49,652 nucleotides of DNA, taken from the IMG/VR virus record IMGVR_UViG_3300020160_001949, positions 1-49,652 of that record; one strand, 5' to 3'. Shown here piece by piece: positions 8,587 to 16,952 of this stretch. The translations under genes were made by a program, and so were the position numbers. The DNA comes from a virus. The notes under the pieces were generated by a model, which did not search any database, was not told where the DNA came from, and was given only the letters and a program-made list of their open reading frames with translations. Positions within the stretch are counted from its first letter, which is position 1, and every line of letters begins with the position of its first letter.

Positions 8587-8817
8587 ATGAAAAACATAGT
8601 ATTAATAATCTTATCAGTAATATTCTTATCATCTTGCGCCGTACAAAAAATTGAATTAGCTAACGGTAAAAAAGTTTCTAAAAAAGAATATCAAAAAATG
8701 TTAGACAAAGCTTGGGATGAAAGTTTTGGTAGAATGACTAACGATGAAAAAGACTTATTGTATAGTACCCCTATCATCATAGATACTATGAATGTAGTTC
8801 CTGATACTATTAAGTAG
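8587..8817 (+). CDS. Small predicted lipoprotein
   Basis: The 76 residues start with a lipoprotein signal peptide (MKNIVLIILSVIFLSSC) and a lipobox LSSC at residue 17. The mature part is charged and hydrophilic. The ATG is 23 nt after a TATATTTG box. Phage lipoproteins of this size often act in superinfection exclusion or lysis control at the envelope, but nothing here fixes the function. The stop abuts the convergent gene at 8819. Confidence 0.75.
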   Translation: MKNIVLIILSVIFLSSCAVQKIELANGKKVSKKEYQKMLDKAWDESFGRMTNDEKDLLYSTPIIIDTMNVVPDTIK

Positions 8818-8818
8818 T

Positions 8819-10291
8819 TTATTTTTGAAATTTAATGTTTTGTCCTTTTTTATACATTTTTGTATTATAACCAGCGTCTTTTAATAGAGTATAAGAACCA
8901 TCGGGGTTAGGTGTTTTACCAAAAAACCCTCCGTTTATAAATTTCTGAACAACCTTTTCAGGAGTATCGTTATTAGTAGTATTAACTAATATTGGTTTAA
9001 TAACTATTGTTGATACGTTATTAGTTGTTGTTTCGGTTCTCGGTACTATTTTAACTTTATCCCCAGGAAAAAATTCTGTGTCTGTTGAAGCTTGTTTAAA
9101 ATATTTCAATATGATGTAGGTTCCATCAGTTTCAGTTTTTTTATTAAAAATACCTTTATCAATGTAAAATTTAATACTGGCCTCAGGGTTAGACATAGGA
9201 AATTGTTTTATATTGCCAGTTAATTTTGGTAAATTACTTGTATTTGTATCCACACTTCTTTTTTGACCGCTATCGACTCCTTTTTTCTTTAAATTACCAC
9301 AATTATCAAGTTCTAATATTGTAATATCACCAGTTTTACCTCTACCTATTGCAGGAGTACACTGATGAAATATTATAGTATTTCCTTTACTTATCTTAAC
9401 TTCAGGTCTGTCAGAATGACAATCTTCAGGTGATAAACACTGTAAACTGATAATAATATCCTTACTTTCATTACCAATAATTGATTTAGCCTTTGCATTA
9501 TCAACAACTAATTTACCACTTGTTCTATTACCTCCAACAGGAGGATTTTTGAGTCCATTATTTAAATTTGCCTTACCTATAGAAACTCCGTTTAATTTTA
9601 CGTCAAATAATGCCACATCACAATCGTGGTCACCTCTACAATTAAATGGTTTACCATCGGTACCTACAGACGGTTGAACATTTGGATTATTATACATTAC
9701 CTCAACGGTTAACCCTATAATACATTCTTCTGGTGATTTAATAGTTAAATCAACTTTAACATATCTTTCACCATCATATGCAGGATTGTTTTTATTACTC
9801 TCTCCTTTAACATATTTCGTAGTACCTAATCTAAGTTCAGATGGTTCAAATATCGGCATATTTTTTATAACTCCTTGGTTAAATAAATTTGAAAAATACT
9901 CAGTTAAGTATTTTTTCATTGTTTCCGCTCTTAATTTTGATAGTTCTAAAGGTTTTAAAGATTTTTCTTCCGAATAATCTGAGGCATTTCCTGAGGATGG
10001 GTATTTTTCTCTATCAAAATTAGTAACTTGCGATTCACTGGCAATAATTTTTACATATACTATTCTACCCTTATTATCTACTAAAAATTTTGAAGCGCCT
10101 TCTAAGTCTGATTTTAATTTTTTAATATCTTTATTAGAAAAATTAGAATACTTACCATCGTCAAAGAACGATTGTCCTGACATAGTATATTCGGTTTTAC
10201 TTAATGGTGCGGTTTGTTCTAAAATATTATATAATGATAATATCCCGATTTTTTCTTCTTCCGTTATTAATAATTTTCTTCTACAAGACAT
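8819..10291 (-). CDS. Large putative virion protein with leader, OmpA-like and C-terminal repeat regions
   Basis: There are 490 residues. The start RRKLLITEEEKIGILSLYNI then LEQ resembles the shared capsid-targeting-like leader. About residues 60-180 resemble an OmpA-like peptidoglycan-binding fold (LSKLRAETMKKYL), though divergent. The middle is beta-rich with paired Cys. The C-terminal end holds two related units of about 45 residues (IKFYIDKGIF...DGTYIILKYF and VQKFINGGFF...DGSYTLLKDA). A late-type motif lies 15 nt upstream. A peptidoglycan-contacting virion protein is a reasonable inference. Confidence 0.6.
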   Translation of the reverse strand: MSCRRKLLITEEEKIGILSLYNILEQTAPLSKTEYTMSGQSFFDDGKYSNFSNKDIKKLKSDLEGASKFLVDNKGRIVYVKIIASESQVTNFDREKYPSSGNASDYSEEKSLKPLELSKLRAETMKKYLTEYFSNLFNQGVIKNMPIFEPSELRLGTTKYVKGESNKNNPAYDGERYVKVDLTIKSPEECIIGLTVEVMYNNPNVQPSVGTDGKPFNCRGDHDCDVALFDVKLNGVSIGKANLNNGLKNPPVGGNRTSGKLVVDNAKAKSIIGNESKDIIISLQCLSPEDCHSDRPEVKISKGNTIIFHQCTPAIGRGKTGDITILELDNCGNLKKKGVDSGQKRSVDTNTSNLPKLTGNIKQFPMSNPEASIKFYIDKGIFNKKTETDGTYIILKYFKQASTDTEFFPGDKVKIVPRTETTTNNVSTIVIKPILVNTTNNDTPEKVVQKFINGGFFGKTPNPDGSYTLLKDAGYNTKMYKKGQNIKFQK

Positions 10292-10306
10292 TTAAATAAT
10301 ATTTAC

Positions 10307-10314
10307 TATAAATA
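10307..10314 (-). promoter_or_regulatory. Late-promoter-like motif (coding strand TATTTATA)
   Basis: AGTATTTATAG on the minus strand precedes the 490-residue virion-type gene. Confidence 0.5.
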
Positions 10315-10334
10315 CTTTAAAAATTTAAAATACT

Positions 10335-10366
10335 TTTGGTGAATTGGATATTTCGCCGTATATTTG
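10335..10366 (+). promoter_or_regulatory. Bacteroidota-type promoter (TTTG-N20-TATATTTG)
   Basis: TTTG 10335-10338 and TATATTTG 10359-10366, 20 nt apart, with no coding frame downstream; it drives the small RNA that starts at about 10372. Confidence 0.75.
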
Positions 10367-10371
10367 TATTG

Positions 10372-10482
10372 TGATTGAGGGAAACGATTAAGATACAATT
10401 AAATCAATCATATTGGTTGGGTCGAAAGAAACTCAATTAGGACGGAGAAGGAACGATTTAGATACAACCCTCCGTCTTTTTT
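10372..10482 (+). ncRNA. Twin-loop small RNA with own promoter and terminator
   Basis: Between a consensus promoter and a terminator lies a transcript of about 110 nt with no plausible coding frame. It folds into three hairpins: TGATTGA/TCAATCA (10372-10378 with 10404-10410), TTGGGT/ACTCAA, and the terminator stem GACGGAG/CTCCGTC (10441-10447 with 10470-10476) followed by T7. Hairpins one and three display the same 16-nt loop sequence AACGATTNAGATACAA (10383-10398 and 10452-10467, one mismatch). Repeated exposed loops suggest binding of one protein or RNA target twice, as in sponge RNAs. The class is not recognised. Confidence 0.72.
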
Positions 10483-10895
10483 TATATCCAAATAACTAAT
10501 TGGTCTTCACCAACTCTAAAAGGATTATCAAAAGATTCCCTAAATACCGTCACAATTAATAGTTTCCAACCAACACCACCTTCATTAATAGCTTTAATTG
10601 CTATTGCCATTTCTTTTTCAGGTGATTTTATTACAAAATAATCGTTGTTCTTAATATCACCAATCGCTATCGACTCAGCAATTTTTTTACGGGCTAATTC
10701 AATAATATATTTAATTTCTGCATTAGAAATCTCTTTAGTGTTATAATCTTGAATATCTGTTCTAGTCCTTCTATCGTAAGCGTGAGGACTTCTATCTAAT
10801 TCAAATGAATACGTTACCTCAATCTTAGTGAGTAATGTACCTATTTTTTTCTCTAATAATAATTGTTCTTTAATTATTTGACGTAATCTATTCAT
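10482..10895 (-). CDS. Hypothetical protein with short virion-type leader, 137 aa
   Basis: It starts MNRLRQIIKEQLLLEKKIG, fitting the shared leader pattern (IKEQ or LLLE as possible cleavage sites). The rest is an alpha/beta domain with RSPHAYDRRTRTDI near residue 35 and a compact beta C-terminus. Not recognised. A late-type motif lies 4 nt upstream of the ATG, so the mRNA may be nearly leaderless. Its stop shares bases with the tail of the small RNA terminator on the other strand. Confidence 0.55.
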   Translation of the reverse strand: MNRLRQIIKEQLLLEKKIGTLLTKIEVTYSFELDRSPHAYDRRTRTDIQDYNTKEISNAEIKYIIELARKKIAESIAIGDIKNNDYFVIKSPEKEMAIAIKAINEGGVGWKLLIVTVFRESFDNPFRVGEDQLVIWI

Positions 10896-10899
10896 ATTA

Positions 10900-10907
10900 T
10901 ATAAATA
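10900..10907 (-). promoter_or_regulatory. Late-promoter-like motif (coding strand TATTTATA)
   Basis: GGTATTTATAT on the minus strand, 4 nt before the start codon of the 137-residue gene. Confidence 0.45.
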
Positions 10908-10916
10908 CCTATAAAA

Positions 10917-10947
10917 TAAAAAAAGGGGACTGAATCAGTCCCCTTTT
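10917..10947 (-). terminator. Terminator after the major capsid gene
   Basis: GGGGACTGA/TCAGTCCCC hairpin followed on the minus strand by a T7 run; it lies 21 nt after the capsid stop codon. Confidence 0.88.
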
Positions 10948-10967
10948 AGGTATCATTAAGATATTGA

Positions 10968-12800
10968 TTATCTTAACTCGTTTAAGTCAAATGTTCTAAC
11001 TCCATCAACTTGGATACGTCCGTAGAAACGGTTGTTAACCATTTTCTTAGCGTATCTTGTCATAATACCTTTGATAGGTGTGAAGTTGAATGGATTGTAC
11101 ATTGTAGGAGTTAATTGTAATGGTACGTATGGAGCGTAGATGTAACCAGTGTCTAACAATGATGTACCTTTGTGTCCCATTAACACAGTGTTAGGTGGGA
11201 AGTAAGGGTCACGGTAAACTTGGTATCTACCTGCTAATGTACCAACTCTTTCAATACCCATATTGTATTGGTCTTGCTCAGGAGCCGCGTTAGATACGTG
11301 GAAGTATTCTAAATCGTCAAAGATTGCACTGATTTCAGAAGAAACAACAATCCAGTTAGCACCACCTCTTAAAGTAGATTTGTGGATTTGAGCTGAAATT
11401 TGGTTGATTGCCGTAATCAATGTTTGGTTCCAATCTTTCTGAGTATAAGCGTTAGTTTGAGGAACTCTTTTCCATCCGTTGTAATCCCAACGTAATGTCC
11501 AAGCCGCACCTTTACGTAAGTCACGTAAAATTTCACGGTCGATTTCTGCTGCAACTTGTTCAGATAATAAAGCCGTTAATTCAGCTTCAGCATCGATGTT
11601 GTGGAAAGCCGCAACGTCTTGAGCTAACTCAGGAGACCATTGTGCTCTTAATTTTCTTTCAGTTACAGAAACAGTTACTGATTCTAAGTCGAAAGAAACC
11701 TCACCAATTTTATCTTCAAATTCAAGTTCTTCATATCTTCTGTAAACACCGATGAAAGAATCACCTGATGCTGCAGTTTCAATAGTAGTACCTGTGTAAC
11801 CGTCAAGAGAATCTTGACCACAAGTAGCACATACTGGACACTGTAAGTCAACTTCTAAGTAGATACAACCTGTAGCGTCACAGATATCGTAGAATGAACC
11901 ACCGTTACCTGCTGGATTACTACCACTTGTTCTTGGGAAGTTAGTTTTAGTATTTTCACCGTATTGAACGATTCCTTTACCGTATTGTTGAGTTACTACT
12001 CTGAATGATAAAGAAGTAGCAGCTTCTACAGTACAAGTACTTGCAGTACTAACTTCTAAACCAGGACCTGCGATAATGTGTAAGTCAGAAAGGAATGCTT
12101 CGTTATCCATTTCGTTACCATCAGGACCGATTAATTTACCAGCACCTGCGTTAGCGAAACCACATAATTTCATAATTACTTTTCTAACGTTTACTCCATC
12201 ATACTCGTCAGTAGCGTCTACTAAGTTACTGTTAGACCAAACTTGTAATGTAGTGTTAGCCGTAATAACTTCAAATCTACCTTTTGAGTAGTCGAATAAA
12301 CCTGCTGGGTTTAATGTTGGTTCAGAACCTTCATAGAATAAATCGTAAAGGTTTTTAGTGTAAGCACCTGTACCTTGGTAACCTGCGTCAGGGTTTCCAG
12401 GATAGTTTCCAGGAGAACCGATTGGAGCGTAGTGGTCACCAGATGTTGTAGTACCTGTGTTATAACCTTGGATTTTAGGTACGAAGTAGAACAATTTACC
12501 GATTGGTAAGTTCATTGCTTGTACTGATACGATGTCATTCGCTAATAATTTAGAGAATACTCTTCTTACGATAGGGAATACAACTGTTTCGAATGAACCA
12601 GATGAATCTGTCGCAGAAGCTTCGTTGATTAAGAAAGAAGCTTGGTTTTCATATAACTGAGCTACGTTCTCTTTTAAGTGACCTTTAAGACCCTCTAAGA
12701 ATCCTAATTTGTCCCATTTGTTGATTGTGTCTTCTTTAATAACTTTAAGGTGTTTTAAACCAATGTTACCAACAAGACCGCTTTCTAATAATGCACCCAT
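10968..12800 (-). CDS. Major capsid protein (T4 gp23-like)
   Basis: There are 610 residues. The core FPIVRRVFSKLLANDIVSVQ then AMNLPIGKLFYF matches the conserved gp23 strand (MVRRAIP..IAFDICGVQPMNSPTGQ in T4). The C-terminal part, with its VYRDPYFPPNTVLMGHKG and YAPYVPL patterns, also fits gp23. The N-terminal 60 residues form an amphipathic propeptide ending in LINE before ASATD, a good T4-type prohead protease site after Glu60. A Cys-rich insert of about 60 residues (CDATGC...CPVCATCG) is unlike T4 and may be an outer decoration domain. Strong terminator downstream; transcribed with scaffold and protease. Confidence 0.93.
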   Translation of the reverse strand: MGALLESGLVGNIGLKHLKVIKEDTINKWDKLGFLEGLKGHLKENVAQLYENQASFLINEASATDSSGSFETVVFPIVRRVFSKLLANDIVSVQAMNLPIGKLFYFVPKIQGYNTGTTTSGDHYAPIGSPGNYPGNPDAGYQGTGAYTKNLYDLFYEGSEPTLNPAGLFDYSKGRFEVITANTTLQVWSNSNLVDATDEYDGVNVRKVIMKLCGFANAGAGKLIGPDGNEMDNEAFLSDLHIIAGPGLEVSTASTCTVEAATSLSFRVVTQQYGKGIVQYGENTKTNFPRTSGSNPAGNGGSFYDICDATGCIYLEVDLQCPVCATCGQDSLDGYTGTTIETAASGDSFIGVYRRYEELEFEDKIGEVSFDLESVTVSVTERKLRAQWSPELAQDVAAFHNIDAEAELTALLSEQVAAEIDREILRDLRKGAAWTLRWDYNGWKRVPQTNAYTQKDWNQTLITAINQISAQIHKSTLRGGANWIVVSSEISAIFDDLEYFHVSNAAPEQDQYNMGIERVGTLAGRYQVYRDPYFPPNTVLMGHKGTSLLDTGYIYAPYVPLQLTPTMYNPFNFTPIKGIMTRYAKKMVNNRFYGRIQVDGVRTFDLNELR

Positions 12801-12827
12801 TTTAGTATTTTTTTTTTAAGTTTTATT

Positions 12828-14306
12828 TTATTTAATGATGTTCATTTTTGACATCAAATCCTTCATTCTTAAGAATTGAGGATTTTCGTAAGTTTTAGAC
12901 TCAATTAAGTTAACTGCCGAACCTGAAGATGGATTTCTTTCCATTTTTTCTTGTAATGATTCTTTAACAACTGTTGCACTTCCTTGAGTAGATAACTCAT
13001 CTTTTATTGTTTTATAAAGAGATTTAGACTCTTTTAAAGATTCAATGGAATCAAATCTTCTTAAAATGTTGATTTTTTCGTTTTTAGTTGTTGAATGTTC
13101 TGTGAATAATCTTGTAGCGTATGCTAAATTTGAATTAAACACTGCAACTTCATTTAACTTACTTCTGAAAATGTTTAAAGCTTTTCTATACTCTTCGTTT
13201 CTTTCTCTTAAAGTAACTAGCTCTTTTTCTACGTTCTCAACTTTTAAGTGACGTGGTGCTGCTTTTGGTTTATCTAAACCATTTCTACCCCATCTTTTTC
13301 CATTACCTAAGGTTCTTGATGCTTCAGAAGTTTCACCGTCTTGTTTAACAGTCTTTTTCATTTCCATCTTTTTACCTTCTTTGTATTCGAATTTAGGTTT
13401 ACCCATTCCCATACCTTTTGGTTTCATTGTCATAGAACCTTCTTTAGTTTCCATCTTTTTACCTTCTTTGTATTCGAATTTAGGTTTACCCATTCCCATA
13501 CCTTTTGGTTTGAATCCTTCTTTTGTTTCTGATTTTTTAATATCAGCGTTTTCGTTCCAGCCTTCATTGAATTCAAATTCTTCTTCAGATTCTTCGTCAT
13601 CGAAGCTTCCTAAGTTTTCTAAGTTGTCAAAGTTGATTTCAAACTCTTCGTCTTCATCTTCATCGTCCATAGAAATTTCTTCGAAATCTTCCATATCGTC
13701 ATCCATTTCAATTTCAAACATAACTTCAGAATCATCGTCATCATCAGATTCTTCAATGTCTAATTCAACATCGAAATCATCTTCACTTTCACCTAACGAA
13801 ATTTTATATTCAACGTCTTCATTAGCATCTTCAAGGTCAATTGTATCACCGTCTTTTTTTACAATAATACCGTCTTCCTCACCCATTGCTTTGAACACTT
13901 TTAAAATTTCTTCGTCAGATGCCATAGTTAAATCGATTGGTTCTTCGTCATCCATATCCATAGATGTGAAATCGAACTCATCATCAGCAGACATATCATC
14001 CATATCTTCAGTATCGTCCATACCTTCAATATCTTCTAAATCGTCCGCCATATCATCGTCCATTTCGTTATCATCTGAATCCTCGTCTTCTACATCTTCA
14101 ATATCAGTATCCAATTGTTCGTCAACTTCCATTGTGATGTCTTCAAGGTCAGAATCTTCTTCAGTCTTTAAAGACTCTTTTACTAATTCGCTGATTTCTT
14201 GCTTCATTGTTGAAGCTAGTATTCCTTTTGCATTTTCAGCAACTACATTTTCCAAACTTTTCATTTGGATTAGTGCCTCTTCTACAAGATTTTGTTTTTC
14301 TGCCAT
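12828..14306 (-). CDS. Prohead core scaffolding protein (gp22-like position), very acidic
   Basis: The start is the ATG at 14306 (MAEKQNLVEEALIQMKS); an in-frame ATG further upstream would cross the late motif. About residues 55-250 are dominated by Asp/Glu with short hydrophobic positions, followed by a Lys/Met/Gly-rich tandem repeat (KPKGMGMGKPKFEYKEGKKM twice) and a C-terminal helical coiled-coil (about residues 340-490). The position between protease and capsid genes and the acidic helical character fit a T4 gp22-like scaffold that is degraded by the protease during maturation. Sequence similarity to gp22 itself was not evident to me. Confidence 0.75.
   Translation of the reverse strand: MAEKQNLVEEALIQMKSLENVVAENAKGILASTMKQEISELVKESLKTEEDSDLEDITMEVDEQLDTDIEDVEDEDSDDNEMDDDMADDLEDIEGMDDTEDMDDMSADDEFDFTSMDMDDEEPIDLTMASDEEILKVFKAMGEEDGIIVKKDGDTIDLEDANEDVEYKISLGESEDDFDVELDIEESDDDDDSEVMFEIEMDDDMEDFEEISMDDEDEDEEFEINFDNLENLGSFDDEESEEEFEFNEGWNENADIKKSETKEGFKPKGMGMGKPKFEYKEGKKMETKEGSMTMKPKGMGMGKPKFEYKEGKKMEMKKTVKQDGETSEASRTLGNGKRWGRNGLDKPKAAPRHLKVENVEKELVTLRERNEEYRKALNIFRSKLNEVAVFNSNLAYATRLFTEHSTTKNEKINILRRFDSIESLKESKSLYKTIKDELSTQGSATVVKESLQEKMERNPSSGSAVNLIESKTYENPQFLRMKDLMSKMNIIK
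13345..13512 (-). repeat. Tandem repeat inside scaffold gene
   Basis: Two near-identical DNA units encode KPKGMGMGKPKFEYKEGKKM, with about 100 bp between equivalent positions. The repeat may set scaffold length or bind a partner. Confidence 0.8.
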
Positions 14307-14323
14307 TTTTGATTTTATTTGTA

Positions 14324-14331
14324 TATAAATA
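14324..14331 (-). promoter_or_regulatory. Late-promoter-like motif before scaffold and capsid genes
   Basis: AAATATTTATATAC on the minus strand, 17 nt before the scaffold ATG. The capsid gene has no motif of its own and is probably transcribed from here. Confidence 0.6.
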
Positions 14332-14474
14332 TTTCCAAATATCAAAAAAGATTAAGATAACGATATTGTTAAATTAATTTTTTTAGATTATTGGGTTTAT
14401 TTTTTTATTTTTTTATAAATTAACGTCAGATTTAAGTATATAATACAACAAATATAAATATCACCATAAACGAA

Positions 14475-14500
14475 AAAAGGAGGACTATTGTCCTCCTTTT
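14475..14500 (-). terminator. Terminator after DUF4494-like gene
   Basis: AAAAGGAGGAC-TATT-GTCCTCCTTTT hairpin with T-run on the minus strand; it separates the protease unit from the scaffold and capsid unit. Confidence 0.85.
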
Positions 14501-14518
14501 AAATAATTTATCTATTGA

Positions 14519-14731
14519 TTAGTCTTCGATAACTTCATCAATTTTACTTTCAGATACTGAAGTGATTCTCCAATCTTGGCTAAATGATTCATATCTTTTA
14601 GTAACTTTAGCCTCAACGTCTGTTACTGAAAAACCTTTAACCAATTTTTCTTCTCTGATTTTTTTAATCTTCCCTGTATTCTCGTCAGGTAAATCGTACT
14701 GAATTTTTGCTACAAAATATTTTTCGTCCAT
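14519..14731 (-). CDS. DUF4494-like small protein
   Basis: The 70 residues start MDEKYFVAKIQYDLPDENTG and continue KIREEKLVKGFSVTDVEAKV, the same layout as the Bacteroidota DUF4494 family (WF.CKVRYEK...EPYLVDALSFTEAEA). Function unknown. It lies 5 nt after the prohead protease gene on the same transcript and ends at a terminator. Confidence 0.6.
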   Translation of the reverse strand: MDEKYFVAKIQYDLPDENTGKIKKIREEKLVKGFSVTDVEAKVTKRYESFSQDWRITSVSESKIDEVIED

Positions 14732-14736
14732 AATAA

Positions 14737-15465
14737 TTATTTTCCTAAATAATCGGATAATTTTTTCATTAAGTCAAGCGATTTGTTTCCTGAATTAACA
14801 TTCATACCTGTTGCCCTTGCCATTTGCATCTTTTTTTCCTCATCTAAATTCTCTTCATAGTTTGTTCTATCTTCAGGATTTAAAAATAAGTAAGCTCCTG
14901 GTGTTGATGGTGATGATACTAAATCAAAACAAATTAATTCGAAATCGTCTTGTACTTCATTTTGTTCTCCCTTTTTTGCTAAAGACCCAACCCCTCTTGA
15001 AGAGATACCTAAAGTAACTCCTTGTCTTAGATAGTTTGCGGCCATATCTCCTTTACAGGAAATTACCCCTCTTTCGTGAAAACCTGGTGATGTTAATAAT
15101 TTAATCTTACCCATTAGGATATTACCTTCCCACCAAATATCGGTAATTGAGTGGGACACTCTGTCTAAATCAATTAAAGATGATTCAGGGTGATTTAATT
15201 CTGAAAGTGCGGTACCTTTAGCAATTGCTTTTTTATAATTATCCGCTTCTCTTTTTAATATTCTTTCAGGATAAACTCTACCATTTCTATTTGGTGTATT
15301 GTATTTCTGTAAAACCGCATAGAATTCAAATGGTTTTGAATAATCTAAAAAATTCTTAGATTCTTTGATTATCTCTGAATTATATTTGTCGTTTGGTGAC
15401 ACATATCCAGCATCCCATTCAATCAGTATTCCTTTACCTGTTTCGCTTGGTCCTAATATTTTCAT
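14737..15465 (-). CDS. Prohead maturation protease (T4 gp21-like, family S77)
   Basis: The 242 residues hold the serine protease signature: TALSELNHPESS with catalytic His92, and GVTLGISSRGVGSL with catalytic Ser155/156, plus the LVSSPSTPGA substrate-loop motif. NRNGRVYPERIL near residue 60 is typical of phage prohead proteases. It cleaves scaffold and capsid precursors after (L/I)xE. It sits between the DUF4494-like gene and the virion genes 15510 and 16225, as in T4-like head clusters. A late-type motif is 14 nt upstream. Confidence 0.92.
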   Translation of the reverse strand: MKILGPSETGKGILIEWDAGYVSPNDKYNSEIIKESKNFLDYSKPFEFYAVLQKYNTPNRNGRVYPERILKREADNYKKAIAKGTALSELNHPESSLIDLDRVSHSITDIWWEGNILMGKIKLLTSPGFHERGVISCKGDMAANYLRQGVTLGISSRGVGSLAKKGEQNEVQDDFELICFDLVSSPSTPGAYLFLNPEDRTNYEENLDEEKKMQMARATGMNVNSGNKSLDLMKKLSDYLGK

Positions 15466-15479
15466 TTTTTTCTTTTCTA

Positions 15480-15487
15480 AATAAATA
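15480..15487 (-). promoter_or_regulatory. Late-promoter-like motif before prohead protease
   Basis: ATATTTATTTAG on the minus strand upstream of the protease ATG. Confidence 0.5.
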
Positions 15488-15509
15488 TACAGTAATTTGG
15501 ATATTATAT

Positions 15510-15956
15510 TTAAACCTTTGAAGTTTGTTTTTTGGTTAATGTAAAACTAAAGTCTTCATTTTTAATAAAATTGTTTTTAATGATTTCGTCTGATATTGAT
15601 TTTATACTATGTTTTAAGTCTATTGATTTAAAATCATTGTCAGGTTCTTTAAGATATAAGTAACATTCTAAATTTAAAAAAGATTTTTTATTTAATTGTA
15701 TCCCACTTGACCTAAGGTCTAAATCTACAATAAATTTATCTTCAAAAATACTTGTATTTATTGACTCAAGGACTGAATGTTTTATTGACCTTGAGAGGTT
15801 ATTTACAACCCTATTAGGTGATTCAATTTCAATCTTAGGTTCCGCCCAAGTTTGAATGTTTATGTAAATTGACTTTAAATTTTTTGAATCTACCGTACCA
15901 TAATTAACTTTGTAATTTCGGTACCCCGAAAGTTTTGCACTTTTGCCTTTTTTCAT
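15510..15956 (-). CDS. Hypothetical head-region protein, 148 aa
   Basis: It starts MKKGKSAKLSGYRNYKVNYG and is a mixed alpha/beta, Lys/Asp-rich protein with a beta-strand pair (FIVDLDLRSSGIQL, LECYLYLKEP). No signal peptide or transmembrane region. Located among head genes but with no motif I recognise; a neck or completion role is possible. Divergent from the bS21 gene, with which it shares a 96-bp upstream region. Confidence 0.6.
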   Translation of the reverse strand: MKKGKSAKLSGYRNYKVNYGTVDSKNLKSIYINIQTWAEPKIEIESPNRVVNNLSRSIKHSVLESINTSIFEDKFIVDLDLRSSGIQLNKKSFLNLECYLYLKEPDNDFKSIDLKHSIKSISDEIIKNNFIKNEDFSFTLTKKQTSKV

Positions 15957-16007
15957 TTTTTTTCATATTGTGTACTGTTTATGTTTAGTAAAAAAATACA
16001 CAATATT

Positions 16008-16022
16008 TTGTCATTAGTCAAA
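16008..16022. promoter_or_regulatory. Putative operator TTGTCANNAGTCAAA (copy 1)
   Basis: TTGTCATTAGTCAAA lies 31 nt before the bS21 ATG; 13 of 15 bases match a site upstream of the ClpC-like gene (26330-26344). A degenerate -7 box GATATTTG follows at 16040-16047. Confidence 0.5.
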
Positions 16023-16052
16023 ATATTTTTATATTAGCAGATATTTGTAATT

Positions 16053-16241
16053 ATGTTAATAGTAAAGATAGACCAAAAGACCCCTATTGAGAAGGCACTT
16101 AAAACTTTAAAGAGTAAAGTTATTAAGACAAAACAAAATGAGAATTTAAGGGAAAGAAAAGAGTTTGTAAAAAAATCAGTTCAAAAAAGAACGATTAAGA
16201 AAAACGCTATTTTTAGACAAAAAATTAAAGACTCTCATTAA
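16053..16241 (+). CDS. rpsU: Ribosomal protein bS21
   Basis: The 62 residues align over the whole bS21 family: MLIVKIDQKTPIEKALKTLK, then KVIKTKQNENLRERKEFVKK and TIKKNAIFRQKIK, basic throughout. bS21 binds the 30S platform near the anti-Shine-Dalgarno. In Bacteroidota bS21 helps hide that sequence, so a phage version could change mRNA choice on host ribosomes. It is a plus-strand gene alone inside the minus-strand head cluster and carries an operator-like repeat upstream. Its 3' end overlaps the convergent gene by 17 nt. Confidence 0.93.
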   Translation: MLIVKIDQKTPIEKALKTLKSKVIKTKQNENLRERKEFVKKSVQKRTIKKNAIFRQKIKDSH

Positions 16242-16929
16242 GATTTTTCAATTTCAATAATGACACTGAATCCATAGTGTCATTTTTTATTTTTGAAATT
16301 GTCTCATCTATTTTAGACTTAGTTTCTTTGTCTGAATTTTTAGATAAAGTTTCTAATTTTTCAATAACCATTTCGCTCAACACCTCATATCTTTTAGATA
16401 TTTCACTCTCTGACAATGTAGAATATTTTTTAATTTGTTCTAAATCAGATTCGTTTAAATTTTCTAAATAATTTTTAATAGTTGAGTTAGCAACTTCTAC
16501 CATTTTTTCTAACGGTATATTAATACTTTCGGTCTGAATTTTTTTAGAACTAAGAGTGTTAACAATGTTTTGTTTACTTGCAATTATATTTTCAATGATA
16601 AATGTATTTTTATTTAATACATTATCAATATCTTTATATTGATTTTCAGACTTAACATTTTTAGTCCATTCTACTAATTTAGAAATGGTATTCTCATTAA
16701 TGTTTAATCTTTGGTATATGTCAACACATTCCGATAAGTAATCATCGGCAAAATCCTTAGAAAACCCTTTTTCTTTTGATAACTCATCATAGATATGATA
16801 AGCCATATTAAGTAGTTCGTTTTCTAAAACTAATTTTTTAAATGTTTTAATTTCATTATTAAACGTATTAGTTTTATATGATTCAACTAATTTAGTTTCT
16901 ATTTTAGATTTTAAGTGTCCAAATTCCAT
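16225..16929 (-). CDS. Helical virion-region protein downstream of portal
   Basis: ATG at 16929 gives 234 residues (MEFGHLKSKIETKLVESYKT...). The only codon that would extend it is a TTG overlapping the portal stop. The protein is almost wholly alpha-helical and rich in Lys, Glu and Ser, like a coiled-coil scaffold or head-core protein. The N-terminus (KIETKLVES) loosely fits the leader pattern. It follows the portal gene, so it may be a portal-proximal core component. A late-type motif lies between them. Confidence 0.6.
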   Translation of the reverse strand: MEFGHLKSKIETKLVESYKTNTFNNEIKTFKKLVLENELLNMAYHIYDELSKEKGFSKDFADDYLSECVDIYQRLNINENTISKLVEWTKNVKSENQYKDIDNVLNKNTFIIENIIASKQNIVNTLSSKKIQTESINIPLEKMVEVANSTIKNYLENLNESDLEQIKKYSTLSESEISKRYEVLSEMVIEKLETLSKNSDKETKSKIDETISKIKNDTMDSVSLLKLKNLNESL

Positions 16930-16944
16930 ATCAATATTTTTATT

Positions 16945-16952
16945 AATAAATA
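16945..16952 (-). promoter_or_regulatory. Late-promoter-like motif after portal gene
   Basis: GATATTTATTAAT on the minus strand, 15 nt before the 16929 start codon. Confidence 0.45.

Noticed and set aside
13381-14328. Long Ser-rich open frame on the plus strand opposite the scaffold gene
   Set aside because: It mirrors the Asp/Glu-rich scaffold on the other strand (GAT/GAA read as TCN/TTC), has no start signal, and composition rather than selection explains it.
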